Below, piece after piece: positions 23,369-34,599 of a stretch of 64,000 nucleotides of DNA. How positions within the stretch are numbered: the first letter of the stretch is position 1; the number at the start of each line of letters is the position of its first letter. The notes under the pieces are model-generated. The model saw only the letters and a list, made by a program, of their open reading frames with translations, searched no databases and had not been told where the DNA came from. The position numbers and the translations under genes were made by a program. The stretch spans positions 7,933,823 through 7,997,822 of the forward strand of contig OZ018408.1 of NCBI GenBank assembly GCA_963969595.1, read 5' to 3'. Source of the DNA: Neckera pumila. Lineage: Eukaryota > Streptophyta > Bryopsida > Hypnales > Neckeraceae.

Positions 23369-26300
23369 TTGCTCAAAAAAGCCAATTTTTTTTCTATAAA
23401 CCTGGAATGGCAATCCCGAAACCACGTAAAATCTGCCTTTCTTCGTGCTGTGCGCAAGGAGACCTTCTATTTATGTGCTAGTTAGATCCATTGGACCCAC
23501 CCTTGTCTCGAGCTCTCGCTATCGCGCGTCGCTTCCAATTCCAAATTCCGAACGGGCATTCGAATGAAGCTCTTTCGCCATTAATTGCAAGCTCACAGAC
23601 AGACTTCACGATGTTCCAGGAACCCTAATGGTTAGTACTGACTTCAGTCGATTCTGTGGCATTGGGACGAGCGAAGGACTGTCGAATATTTCAGACTTAG
23701 TTTGGACTGCTTTTGTTGCTGGCTAGTTGAGAAACCGCAGTGGCCCACGTACGCCGTTCACCGCCCGCATTTCCGGTTACCAGGAATTCCTGCAACACGA
23801 ACATTTCTGCTACACATTTACATTGCGACATAGTTTGGGTTGCCTAGAATATTTCAGATCCGATAATTATATGATGAAGCGGTCCAAGCACCAATATATT
23901 CATCACTGGGATCCCCGGTACAACCGTTCCTTGTATGTCACTTGGTGGGATCGAGCAGCGAGCAGCAGGCTCCCAACGTAACATGTAAATGCCAGTTCGT
24001 CGTCGTCTTCATAGAAGTTTTCCAGTTGAAGTTGCACATGAAGTTTTCCAATTGAACGTTTTCAATCTAAATTGAAATTTTTTTTAATTGAACGTTTTCG
24101 ATCTAAATCGTTTGCAAGCTCCTGTAGCACAATTGGATTTGGCTACCTAAGATCCTGCAATTGCACCGTAAACCAAAATTTGCGTCAGTCCTCGTTCCAA
24201 CGAAGGTTCGATCGAGACATTCAAGTGTAAATTTTGCACATGGTCGTCGTCATCGTTGTCATCAGCACTGGGGTTCCAAACTCGTGTAGCAAGAAATTAG
24301 TAGAGTTGGCTACCTTAACGTAGATCCAGGAATTTTAGAGTTAACAGAGATACATATCGTCAATTAAGTATTGTTTATATAATTTGCGATAGTCCTTTGT
24401 GCCATTGAAGGTTGGATGATGGGAGGTTTATCAAAGCTTAAATTTTACTCAAGCCAGACAGGCGCAGACGCAATTCACATTATTGCCTCCAGATTTTGCT
24501 CGAGTGTTGTGCACGATAGATTGCTGTCAGTCATGTCAGACGAGTACCTGAACTTGATAGACTTGTAATTGGGGAGTAAAGAAAGGCATAGACAGGTTTT
24601 CGGCACGTTGAATTTGTGCCCGGACCATCATGGTTTAATAGATTTTGTATTGTACAAATCCAGATACAGTTAATGGAGGAGTCATTTATTTTCTGTTATC
24701 ATTCTGCACAGAATTACCGGTACTCAGAAGATGACATTTGTGTTTGAGAGTGTTGGTATTTACAGACTAAATTGCAAGTATTTGCAACATAGGCTGTAAT
24801 GGGTTATTGGTCAGAACTAAAAGCTCACCTCCAATTAATCTATAATATTCCGATATGTGTTTATAGTAGATCAAGGGATTCACATTATGCAAAGAACTTA
24901 AAGAGTTAAGGATAATAATCCTTCTTTTGACTAGCCAATGACATAAAGTTATCCATCAATGGTAGAAAAGTATCTCTAGAATTTATTTTAAAAAGGATAT
25001 TTTGTTTATAAACCTGGAGAGGATAACTAGTTATGAATTTCATTCACATTTGCATTGGTTTGTTAATGTTCCTATAGTTTAGAGACTTCTTCAAAATAAC
25101 CTTTGACTACATGAAACTAATGTGAGGAAGAATGATCCAAAATGGACCCCAACTCAATTATGACCCCACAAGTTGAAGTCAATTCCACTTTGTGAAGACA
25201 TCCTAATGAAGTTCAATTTGAATCAAGTTTGTACAAGAAACAAGTTGAGTGGGAAATTGTGGTTGAAGGGTTGGAATTCAGCTTTGATTGACCATTTTCA
25301 CAAATTCTATGGATGAAGCTAGAAGTTAATACACATAGAAAACAATTCACTTGTTTTCCCACAATCTTTAAGAATACTTTTGAATTGTCATGGCCACAGA
25401 GTTGGGAATTAATAGAGCCCCACATTAGCATCTAAAGTGACAAGAATAGTCCTTCCGTGGTCCACAATGAAAAGCTCTATGTTTTTACTTTCACCACCAC
25501 CAACTTGTCATTTTTGCTTCATCATGGGTCAATCAAAATACATGCCTAATATTCCTTGGTTTTCCATTATTTTGCAAAACCAAAATTTGAATCATTTAAA
25601 TCTAAATATGTGGAACACCAAAAGCGACAACAATAGGTGATCTTACCTTATGTTCTCCAATTCAGAGGGACACAATGGGTGATCTTGTTACCTTACGTTC
25701 TCCAATTCACTAGCCTGTAAAATTTCCAACCATTACACACAGTAACAACTACAAAATATTCTACCTCCTCTATCAATGGGCACCTTTTGCATTGCTAATT
25801 AATGCCATGCAGTGCAAAAATAAGTTGCATTGAAGCATTCATAGTCCCTCGTCCAGTGATCCAGTGCATATTATCTTATTACACAATGTCATGTTCCACT
25901 GCCACACAACAGGTGAGCATGCTTTTGGTGAACCTGCGGAACAAACCTGAATAATGCACAAATCCATTTTCTAAAGCTCGAGAGGAAGAGATCATTAAAA
26001 CAACCACTGCAGACTTGGCAATCACAAAACTCGTACTGATTTCTACCAGTAGCCCGCCTTCTAGGTCACCGTATATTCAAGCAAATCCAGACCACCTTGC
26101 TAAGCACGCCACTTTGAGCCTAGTTTCAACTGTAGATGACTCGAGATGCAATTCATATTTACTGTAAGTTATAAAAAAGCCATAAACCCGAAAGGGCCAC
26201 TTCCTGATCTTGAGGAGCCGAATGAATCATCTAGGAAGCTTCAAGAAAAGTTGTAAAATAAAGCTATGAGTTTCTTACTGTAAAAGATTTTCTATTGTAA

Positions 26301-26562
26301 GTGAAGCCACTAAAAAGGGGTGCAAGGTAGCGGCAACACACAAGAAATCATAGGTTAATGGTGACAATGAACTTTGCAAATGTGTTCGTACAAGCAATTT
26401 GAAATGACTGGAAATGTACAGTACAAGAATCATTCAACTAATTTAAGTTGTATACAAGCATGTCAATGTTGTTTTTCTACCACGACTACAAAGCGCACAC
26501 ACATCCGTCTAAGTAACTCAACTCACCATTCGAGAACTGAATCGGGAAAGATCGACATCCGT
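23369..26562. other. Unassigned; partly gene-like composition
   Basis: 23500-24250 is CpG-containing and may be promoter or non-coding exon sequence. 24250-26000 is AT-rich without supported frames. 26000-26560 is probably the 3' UTR and downstream flank of the - strand gene that ends at 26563. Confidence 0.3.
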
Positions 26563-29288
26563 CTACTTTATGGAACAAAGCGACAGCATCTTCCGTTTCT
26601 GCCCTGACCCTGACGTGCGGTCTCGACCCCATGTCGTCAGAGTCGGCTCAATGTCCTCACTGTCTTCACGATCAGAGTCCGACTCTGGTTCCCCTTGGCT
26701 TCCCAAATCGAAGCTCGAATTCGAGAGTCTTGGAGGAGAGACTTGGAGACTTGGAGTCTTGGAGTCTTGGAGTCTCGATGAAGGAACTTGGGATAGCATT
26801 TGCAATGGCAAGGGGCAAAGGCTCAGAGGTCTGTTGATAGAGTCCAGATGATGAGCGCACAAGGAGAGTGACTGTGCTTCCCGAGGACAGAACCAGCCGC
26901 TGCCGTCGTAAAGCTTGCACACCGGGCGCCCGGATTTGCTCCTGCTGCTGCCTGACCCGTGCCCGTGCCTGCCGTGCTTCCTGCTTGCAATTGGATCCTC
27001 AGAGATGGAGCAAGGAAGGTATTGCTTGTTGCCAATGGAAAGGAAATGACGGGATCGTCGGAGGACGTTCGCCACTTGCACGGTGTGTCTGGCGCCGCCT
27101 TCCTTGAGACCGGGAAGGGTTTGTTCCAACATGATGGTCACGACTTCGCTGGCGGTGAGACCGCTCTTACCCAGTGTGTCAAACACATAGAAGATCGAAG
27201 CTATCAAGGCTTCCTTTGAATTCGCCACTGTGTTGTTGTAGTCGGCTAGGTCATCGCCCGTGAGGGTACGGTCCGTCTTTTCGATGTTCCGAGATCTGAG
27301 TGAGAAGGAATTTGACTCAAGTTAAGCAATCTCAAAGCAGTAAGACCATGATATTAGGGTATTACAGATCCATTTTCATGACATTTTAGGGTATTACAGA
27401 TTGTCCCAACTCAAGAGCTCGAATTGGAAAGAAAGTCACAAACTTGACAAAAGCTCGAGCTCGTACCTCTTTTCGGGTTTAGTACGGGGGGGTGTCACGT
27501 TCACGATTTCGTCGGAGAATTTGTTGGAAAATTCCTGTCAGACAACACAAGGGTCCTTTGAGGATTGAAGGGCAAGGTCCACTACAAGATTGATTCAGCG
27601 TTTCGAAGGCAAGCTTACACGCTCTTCCAGATAACTGGTTCAAGAAGGAGAAATAATAAGGTCATGCATTGCAGGACTACGGTTGAGAAGATCGAGTTTC
27701 CGCCTAGAGATCGGATCTGCTTACTTGTTTCAGACATGTTTGAAGTCATGAGCAAACTTGCAGACTGGCAAGCTCACACTACAACCTAAAGCTTCTGATT
27801 CGTAACTAAATGGGTAGTCGGCGACCACATTCGGGGTGGAACTAGCCGTTAAGAGGGTTACCGATTATTTCACGGACTAGATTGACCGCCCTGCCAGAAG
27901 CTCATACAAAGATTTTCGACCCCTTAAGTGTGCCTTAATCTGAGATCAATAGAATCTTCTTCACAAGCCCCTCAATCATTTTTCCGAACTCCTATCATGG
28001 CCATGCCAACAGTGTTGGTCAAGCGTGGTCTTCAACATGAGTTCCCGTCCATTCTTTGCGTTCTAAGCTATGGCTTTCGTAATCAATGTCAGGACTGCAC
28101 GACGACAACTAAGACCGGGGAGGAAAACAATCCATGACGAACCCGCCGAGTCATGAAACCCTGGCAGAGATTTGATCCACCCCGTGACCACAAAGACATC
28201 TCCAATCGACATTGCGAGCATGTACAAGCAGGTCATGAGGAAAGGCACAAGACAGTACCGCGTATCGCGTGCTCTTGACCTTGCGTCGCTTGGGAAGGAG
28301 CGGATTGGTGCGCGCTTCGTGCAGATCCTCCTGTGTCATCGTCGGCGTCGGCGAATCATCAGGCCCATCCCCGTGACGACTCCTCACCTCGTGCGCTCCG
28401 CCCACTGGGGTCCCCAGCTTCGTCTCCAACTTTGTCTCCTGCGAACCCCCATTCCACCACACCACCCAGCCATTAATTAATTACTTCCCATCAGTGCTAG
28501 CTAAACTCGATCCTCCTCCTCACGACTTTTAAGAAACTTATATTCATGGCGCCCCAATCTCATGAAACAAGCTCCAGGAGAACGTATCCACCCTTGCAGA
28601 CAGATAGGAAAGCACGCTCGCATTCGTTAACTCCCGCTCCTTGCAGATACACGACTAGCGAAAGCCATGAATCCATGACCTTACGATACCAATCTCATGA
28701 CCTCCAAGACTCAGTACTGAAGCCATGCCACTACAATGCATCCCCTAAAAAATGGAAACCCAACACGCATTCTAATTTCATCACAACCCCGCCATGAATA
28801 CAAACCCAAACCAAGCAAAATGCCATGACGAGCGCGCGAACTCAAGTCGACATTCAACTCCAGCTCCGCCATGCAATCACCCAAGCAAGCAATCTCCGCC
28901 ATCACCACGCAATCTCCACCACGAGTAATCCTCTCGCGTCATGAGAACATCCCCCATGGACCCCAATTATAAGAAAACCATGACTTCAGTTAGAAGCTAA
29001 GTGAGCTTTGACTCGACGACAACGACGACGACTCACCCGCACTCCCCATGAGTTCCTCCGCTCATGACGATGAGATTTGTGGTCGCTCGTTCCATGACCC
29101 AGCATCACCCCCCCACCATGGACAGCATTCGTTGTTGGCGCGCCATTGTTGTGGCCTCCCAACAACATCAAGCCATCCTTCTTAAACAGCTTCTGGTACG
29201 TGCAGGTGATGAGCGTGTGCAACGGCGGCACGCCGTCCACCCCGCTCGGCCCCCGAGTCGCCTTCTCCGACTTGCGGCGGATTTTCAT
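26563..29288 (-). CDS. Putative nuclear protein with winged-helix-like and WRC-like zinc motifs
   Basis: The last two exons are well supported. Exon 27534-27467 (22 codons plus two bases) joins exon 27295-26563 in frame, with GT-AG ends and a 171-base intron. The joined part gives about 266 residues. First comes a helical segment containing GLTASEVVTIMLEQ and ending HFLSIGNKQYLPC, shaped like a winged helix (HARE-HTH type). Then comes a C3H motif, C-x9-C-x9-C-x2-H (CKLYDGSGWFCPREAQSLSL then CAHH), close to the plant WRC pattern C-x9-C-x10-C-x2-H. A serine/proline-rich acidic tail follows. Upstream exons are tentative: 29288-29037 (84 codons from ATG, basic start MKIRRKSEK), 28438-28388 and 28330-28259 all keep phase 0 and have GT-AG ends; the last contains KRRKVK. 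The exon set between 28250 and 27540 is unresolved, so two genes are possible. The role is probably nuclear DNA or chromatin binding (inference). Confidence 0.5.
27660..28250 (-). other. Possible middle exons of the winged-helix/WRC gene
   Basis: Two segments read like protein on the - strand: PDIDYESHSLERKEWTGTH (about 28098-28030, after a pyrimidine tract and GTCGTGCAG) and SASLLMTSNMSET (just above 27700, ending at a CAA|GTAAGC donor). I could not connect both in phase without a 14-base micro-exon, so they are recorded, not joined. Confidence 0.25.
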
Positions 29289-29660
29289 GGCGCAAGGGGA
29301 AGATTTTGAGCGATGGCGAGGCTAGAGATCATGAGCAAACGGGAGAGAAGCCAAGCCAAGCCAAAGCAACGCCACGCCACGCCACGAGCGGAGAAGAAGA
29401 AGCAGAAGAAGTGTGCTGGGGGACAAACGACGACGACGATGCAGCGAGTGCGAGGAGGAGGAGGAGGAGAAAGGCAACCAACGAAAGCCAAAGGAAAGCG
29501 GCCTTGTCAGTCACCCCTCGAAAAAGTCGCGTTCACACGAGGGGATGGAGGGCTTCATTATGGGGTGGGCCCCGCATCTACATTATTTCATTCGTCGCTG
29601 CCCAGCGACGGATGAACGTCGTTCGTCTCTCGTCCATTCCTCACTGAACTACCATATATA
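29289..29660 (-). promoter_or_regulatory. GC-rich upstream region of the - strand gene
   Basis: CpG-rich, purine-rich sequence directly upstream of the ATG at 29288. Open frames on both strands (for example + 29306-29647) are low-complexity (many AGGAGG and CGACGA words) and are probably not coding. Confidence 0.4.
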
Positions 29661-29699
29661 CTGTGGCCACAGGCACCCATTCCCGTGGGTCTGTTTTTT

Positions 29700-29870
29700 T
29701 TGGAAATACAGTGATGAAAATGGTGATTTTATTATGCATTGCACCCATACTGTAACTTAGTATATATGGAATTTCAGTGTAGTTTCAATGAAAATGGTGG
29801 TATGGATGGTTTTATTATGCATTGAACCCATATTATAGTACAGTATATTTGGAATTTCAGTGTAAGCAGT
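29700..29870. repeat. Tandem duplication, unit about 90 bp
   Basis: TGAAAATGGTG...TTTTATTATGCATTG...TATwTGGAATTTCAGTGTA occurs twice in a row with modest divergence. Confidence 0.65.
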
Positions 29871-30643
29871 TTCAGTACTTTGATAGTGGGGGGAAGGAGG
29901 GATGACATTCGTCGCATGATTCGTTTATTTCATTCGTCGGAGTGTGTGGGCGTTCGTTCATCCATCTACAGGTCGGAGGTGGTGGGCCCATCAGGGGGTA
30001 GGGTGTCGTTGACGCGACTTGCATTCATCACTGCCATGCCTTTGGGTGGGGCTGATTTGAATGGGCTGCCAGGCCTGACATCAGGGTTCGGAAGTCTTGA
30101 AATGGTGCACCGTCGCCGGGGGACTTTAGCCGGGTCGTACTGAAGTTATGAGCCCCTTTACCACCCGTAATCCTTTCTTGATTTTTTTGGCATATTTTGG
30201 GGCTTCTTGCTTTTGCTTCCATCGTTGTACGTTGTACAAAGTACCTCTAAGTTCATCAAATTAGTCACAAATGAATGTTGTTCTTTCAAAATTCTCACAC
30301 GACTTTTAGGTGAATGAGAAGTTATTAGGATGAACCATCAATCTAAAAGCACTTTGTTTGTCATCTACGTTCAATCCAACAAGGACTTTTATAATCCACT
30401 AAAGAATGATATAAGGACTAAAAGTATGTGACGGATGACTTTCAAAGGTAATTCAAAAACAGAGAATGCACCTTTTCATTCACAAATCTAATCATTTTTG
30501 ACCAACTTGGTGAATAGTTTACATCCATCTACAATTAAACTTGCAAGATTTATCCTATAGCCATGGAGTTGTCATTGATAGGTACAAAACTTACAAAACT
30601 TGGAATGCCCTACCAAAACCCTAAAATTGTGAATGACACTCTT
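29871..30643. other. Unassigned region
   Basis: 29880-30143 has an 87-codon + frame in GC-richer sequence but no motif. The rest is AT-rich. Confidence 0.3.
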
Positions 30644-31229
30644 TTAACCCCTAAAGTCCCAAGGCCATTTTTCTGTCAAAAATCACTCAAAACTGCTACT
30701 TTTGTTGCGTTCATCTAAAAGATGAGAAAAAATAGTTTTTTTTAGAAAATAACCGTAGGATCTTATACTACACTTTTTACAGATCATGTAGTAAAAATTT
30801 TGTGATGTTTGACCGTACGGATTGAAAGATATCAACATTCAAAGTGAAAGAAAAAGTTTTTTTCAAGAAGATGCTCTCATTGCCCGAAAAACAAGATTGT
30901 CCATAACTTTCTCATAAAAAGTCCAAATGAAATGAATCAAAGCTTCCCAAATAGGCAAAAATATAATCTATAAGGAAAAAAAATTAAAAAAATTAAATTA
31001 AATTTTTTGCAAAATTTTTTTGCTGCCCCTTCTCCCCTGTTTTGAGCTTATTTAGGCATAACTTTTGCTCCCGGGCACCGATTGAAATAAAAATTACATT
31101 CCCCAAAAGCTAATAAGTTTTTCTATCTTATGGGAAAGTTTCAGAAAGTTTCATTAAAAATTGAGCTCATAGGAACCTGCCCAAAATCCATTTTGTCCCC
31201 CATAGGGACAATGGGAATTTAGGGGTTAA
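30644..31229. mobile_element. TTAA-flanked element, copy A (586 bp)
   Basis: Ends are TTAA-CCCCTAAAGTCCCAAGG and CCATTGTCCC-type complement reading GACAATGGGAATTTAGGGG-TTAA. Internally it shares GATCTTATACTACAC, TGCCCCTTCTCCCCTGTTTT and CCCGGGCACCGATTGAAAT with copy D, which is in the opposite orientation. Confidence 0.8.
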
Positions 31230-31545
31230 TTGTGCATTTGTAACAATATTTATGATGATATTATGTTGTGCATTCTACCCTACGTACTAGCCAAATTCAA
31301 CATAAATTAGGTCATTTTTGTCCCCTCCAAAAATGTCACATGTCATCTTGTGAATGGTGTGTAAGGTGATGTGGCCCCTTCAGAAACTGACATGGAAATT
31401 CAATTTCCGCACCCGAGTGCTGAACCAGACCTTCATGTCCAGTACTGTATATTCTTCAGTAGTTTTGTGGAATCCATAAAACATGGGTTTTAAGTGTTAA
31501 GTGGTGATCATCCTTGTGATTCATGACATTTCTTAATTAAGCCAG

Positions 31546-31654
31546 ATTAGAGGAGCTTGATGCATGGGTTAGTAAATCCCAGGCTCGTGAATCAATGGCC
31601 ATTGCCTTGAATGGTCCTCCTGAGAATCTGGGACTGGTAGATGGAACAATCTGA
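31546..31654 (+). CDS. Isolated terminal exon of an unidentified gene (partial)
   Basis: After a good acceptor (TTAATTAAGCCAG) an open frame reads LEELDAWVSKSQARESMAIA, continues LNGPPENLGLVDGTI and stops at TGA (31652-31654). The amphipathic start and ordinary amino-acid use look like a real protein C-terminus. I do not recognise it. The upstream exons are not evident. Copy A of the TTAA element lies only 317 bases before it, so the preceding intron may have been enlarged by insertions, or this may be a broken gene. One base from the previous codon is carried into this exon (phase 2). Confidence 0.4.
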
Positions 31655-32002
31655 CTCTTTGGTGGTTGTCAGATTAAAAAATTGCTACTGAACCTCCACT
31701 GACTTGTAATTCAGTCATTCTTTGTTTTTATTAATTGTCGCAATCATTCTTCAAAGAAAAATACTTCAGTTGTTGCACTGAAATTGGTTCTTTTATTTCA
31801 AAATAGAATTTTGATGTTTCCTAAACCAACAAAATCATTTTGTATTTCGTGAAAGTACACTGATTTGTCCCTGTGGATGAAGGGGCCTAATTTCCCTTCT
31901 TCACCAAGAGAATTATTCCTTATTCTTGACATCATCAATAGTGTTATATAGAATATAAGATGTTTTTTATATAATAAACATATCCTCAAAGATAGCAGTA
32001 CC
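31655..32002. other. Possible 3' UTR, then intergenic
   Basis: T-rich sequence follows the TGA; no gene. Confidence 0.35.
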
Positions 32003-32683
32003 TTAACCCCTAAAGGACCAAGGCCATTTTTTCTGCCAAAAAAATCTCAAAATTGTCATTTCTAGAGCAAAGAGTAAAAAAATTGAAATTTTTTTTTTTG
32101 CACATCTAACCATAGGATCTTACACTTAACTAGTATGAGAATGTGTGGAAAAAATTTCAGAATTTTTGACCGCACAGATTGCAAGATATCTATGTTTGAA
32201 GTGAAAAAAACAAGTTTTTCAGCACATTGCGGGACTAGATTTTTTGACTTTGAACATTTTTATCTTAACTTTTTTGCACTACAGAGTTTTGAGCTTTAAA
32301 TCTTTATAGTGGAGAATTGGGTTGAGAATCTAGGAAAAAAAAATTCAAAAAATCTTAAGCTTCATTCTTAAGAAAATTATTAAGGTACGAGATAGAAGGA
32401 AAATCTAAAGACTAAAATATAACCTTTAAAGAAAAAAAATTCAAAAAAAAGAATTTAATTTTTTGCAAAATTTTTTTGCTGCCCCTTCTCCTCTGTTTTG
32501 AGTTTATTTGGACATAACTTTTGTTCCCAGGCACTGATTGAAAAAAAATTATATTCCCACAAAACTTATTAGTTACTCTATCTCCAAAAAAGTTTCAAAA
32601 AATCATGACAAAAATTCAGCCCGTAGGTACTTGCCTGAAATCCCATTTGTCCCTCAAAGGGACAATGGTCCTTTAGGGGTTAA
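32003..32683. mobile_element. TTAA-flanked element, copy B (681 bp)
   Basis: This copy has the clearest ends: TTAA-CCCCTAAAGGACCA and TGGTCCTTTAGGGG-TTAA are perfect complements over 18 bases. The interior shares CATCTAACCaTAGGATCTTAC and TGCTGCCCCTTCTCC with copies A and C. Confidence 0.85.
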
Positions 32684-32696
32684 ATCACAAGTACCT

Positions 32697-33616
32697 TTAA
32701 GGGCCCAAGGCTTTTTTTCTGCCAAGAAACACCCAAAACTGCCATTTTTATAGCAAAGAGTAAAAAAATTTGAAAAATATTTTTTTTGCACATCTAATTG
32801 TAGGATCTTACATCTAACTAGTATAAAAAGGTGTGGAAAAAATTTCAGAATTTTTGATCCCATAGATTGCAAGATATCTGCATTTAAACTGAAAAAAACA
32901 AGTTTTTCAACACATTGTGGGACTAGATTTTATGATTTGAACATTTTTTACTTAAAGTTTTTGCACTACAGAGTTTTGAGCTTTAAATCTTTATAGCAAA
33001 GAATTGAGTTGAGAATCTAAGGGAAAAAAGAAAATCCAAAAAAACTTAATTTTCATTATTAAAAATTTGTTAAGTAGAAGTAGGTCCAAGATACAAGGAA
33101 AATCTAAAATATTGATATCTTTTATATGGAATTAAAAAGCATGAATCCCAATGGTGAGATTGTTTGAGCAAAAAAATTAAACCTTCTGGAACTTTTTTTT
33201 GAAAAAATGTAAAAATTGCATTCAGAAATAAATCCAACAAGTTATTTTTTTTAAGGAAGATGATCGAAGTGCCCGAAAAACAAGATTGTCCATAACTTTC
33301 TCATAAAAAATCCAAATGAAATGAATCAAAGCTTTCCAGATAGACAAAAATATAATCTATAAGAAGAAGGGGAAAAAAAAAAAAAAAAAACATTTGCAAA
33401 ATGTTTTTTGCTACCCCCCGTCCCTTGTTTTGAACTTATTTCGGCATAACTTTTTTTCTCGGGCATCAATTGAAAAATAATTATATTCCCACAAAGCTTA
33501 GCAATATTTTTATCTTCCAAAAAAGTTTTGGAAAATCACGACAAAAATTCAGCCCATAGGTACCTGGCAGAAATCCCATTTGTCCCCCAAAGGGACAATG
33601 GGCTTTTAGGGGTTAA
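32697..33616. mobile_element. TTAA-flanked element, copy C (920 bp, damaged left end)
   Basis: The left end is eroded (TTAAGGGCCCAAGGC, missing the CCCCTAAA part). The right end GACAATGGGCTTTTAGGGG-TTAA is intact. It abuts copy B, with only 13 bases between them. Confidence 0.7.
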
Positions 33617-33764
33617 ACGAAAACCTATTGAAAATTTATTACATATTCTCAAAGTAGTAAAAAATTCACTATATAGCATCTTTCACTACAATTTGCTAAT
33701 CTAATTGAACAAAAAATTCATTATGTAGCCACACAAAAGACATTGCAAGTCTTATATTGTTACT

Positions 33765-34347
33765 TTAACCCCTAAAGTCCCATTGTCCCTACTGGGGACA
33801 AAATTGATTTTGGGCAGGTTCCTATGAGCTCAATTTTTAATGAAACTTTCTGAAACTTTCCCATAAGATAGAAAAACTTATTAGCTTTGGGGAATGTAAT
33901 TTCTATTTCAATCGGTGCCCGGGAGCAAAAGTTATGCCCAAATAAGCTCAAAACAGGGGAGAGGGGGCAGTAAAAAATTTTGCAAAAAATTTAATTTCAT
34001 TTTTTTCATTTTTTTCCTTATAGATTATATTTTTGCCTATTTGGGAAGCTTTGATTCATTTCATTTGGACTTTTTATGAGAAAGTTATGGACAATCTTGT
34101 TTTTTGGGCAATTAGAGCATCTTCTTGAAAAAAACTTTTTCTTTCACTTTGAATGATGATATCTTTCAATCCCTACGGTCAATCATCAAAAAAATTTTAC
34201 TACATGATCTGTAAAAAGTGTAGTATAAGATCCTACGGTTAGTTTCTAAAAAAAATTATTTTTTCTGATCTTTTAGATGAACGCGACAAAAGTAGCAGTT
34301 TTGAGTGATTTTTGACAGAAAAATGGCCTTGGGACTTTAGAGGTTAA
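33765..34347. mobile_element. TTAA-flanked element, copy D (583 bp, inverted relative to A)
   Basis: Ends are TTAA-CCCCTAAAGTCCCATTG and CCTTGGGACTTTAGAGG-TTAA. Over its whole length it is the reverse complement of copy A with few differences, so these two are the youngest pair of the family here. Confidence 0.8.
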
Positions 34348-34599
34348 AGTATGGCCCTATCTTGTGTTCTAGTTTTCATGTTGTATTTGGCCTTTGATCT
34401 CTTGTAAATAAGTATATTTAATAATCAATGAAGTACATCACAATGTGCTAGACTAAATGAATTTGTATGGATCCAATTTTTTTGTCAACTCAAAAATTGA
34501 AGGTATATTATATAAAATGTAGAGGTTGGAAGATGATCACAAGTTCATCCAACTTTGGCTTTAAAACAAAGTGAAACATATTTCATTAGATTAGTTAGA

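Noticed and set aside
26570..27219. Several + strand frames opposite the - strand winged-helix/WRC exon
   Set aside because: The - strand frame joins its upstream exon in phase with good splice sites and has motif structure; the + frames do not.
28063..28248. Resemblance of a - strand frame to a sugar/polyol transporter membrane segment
   Set aside because: The likeness depends on a frameshift and a few hydrophobic residues, and no other transporter motif is nearby.
29306..29760. Overlapping + strand frames of 100-115 codons
   Set aside because: They are low-complexity, in several registers at once, and lie in the CpG-rich upstream region of the - strand gene.
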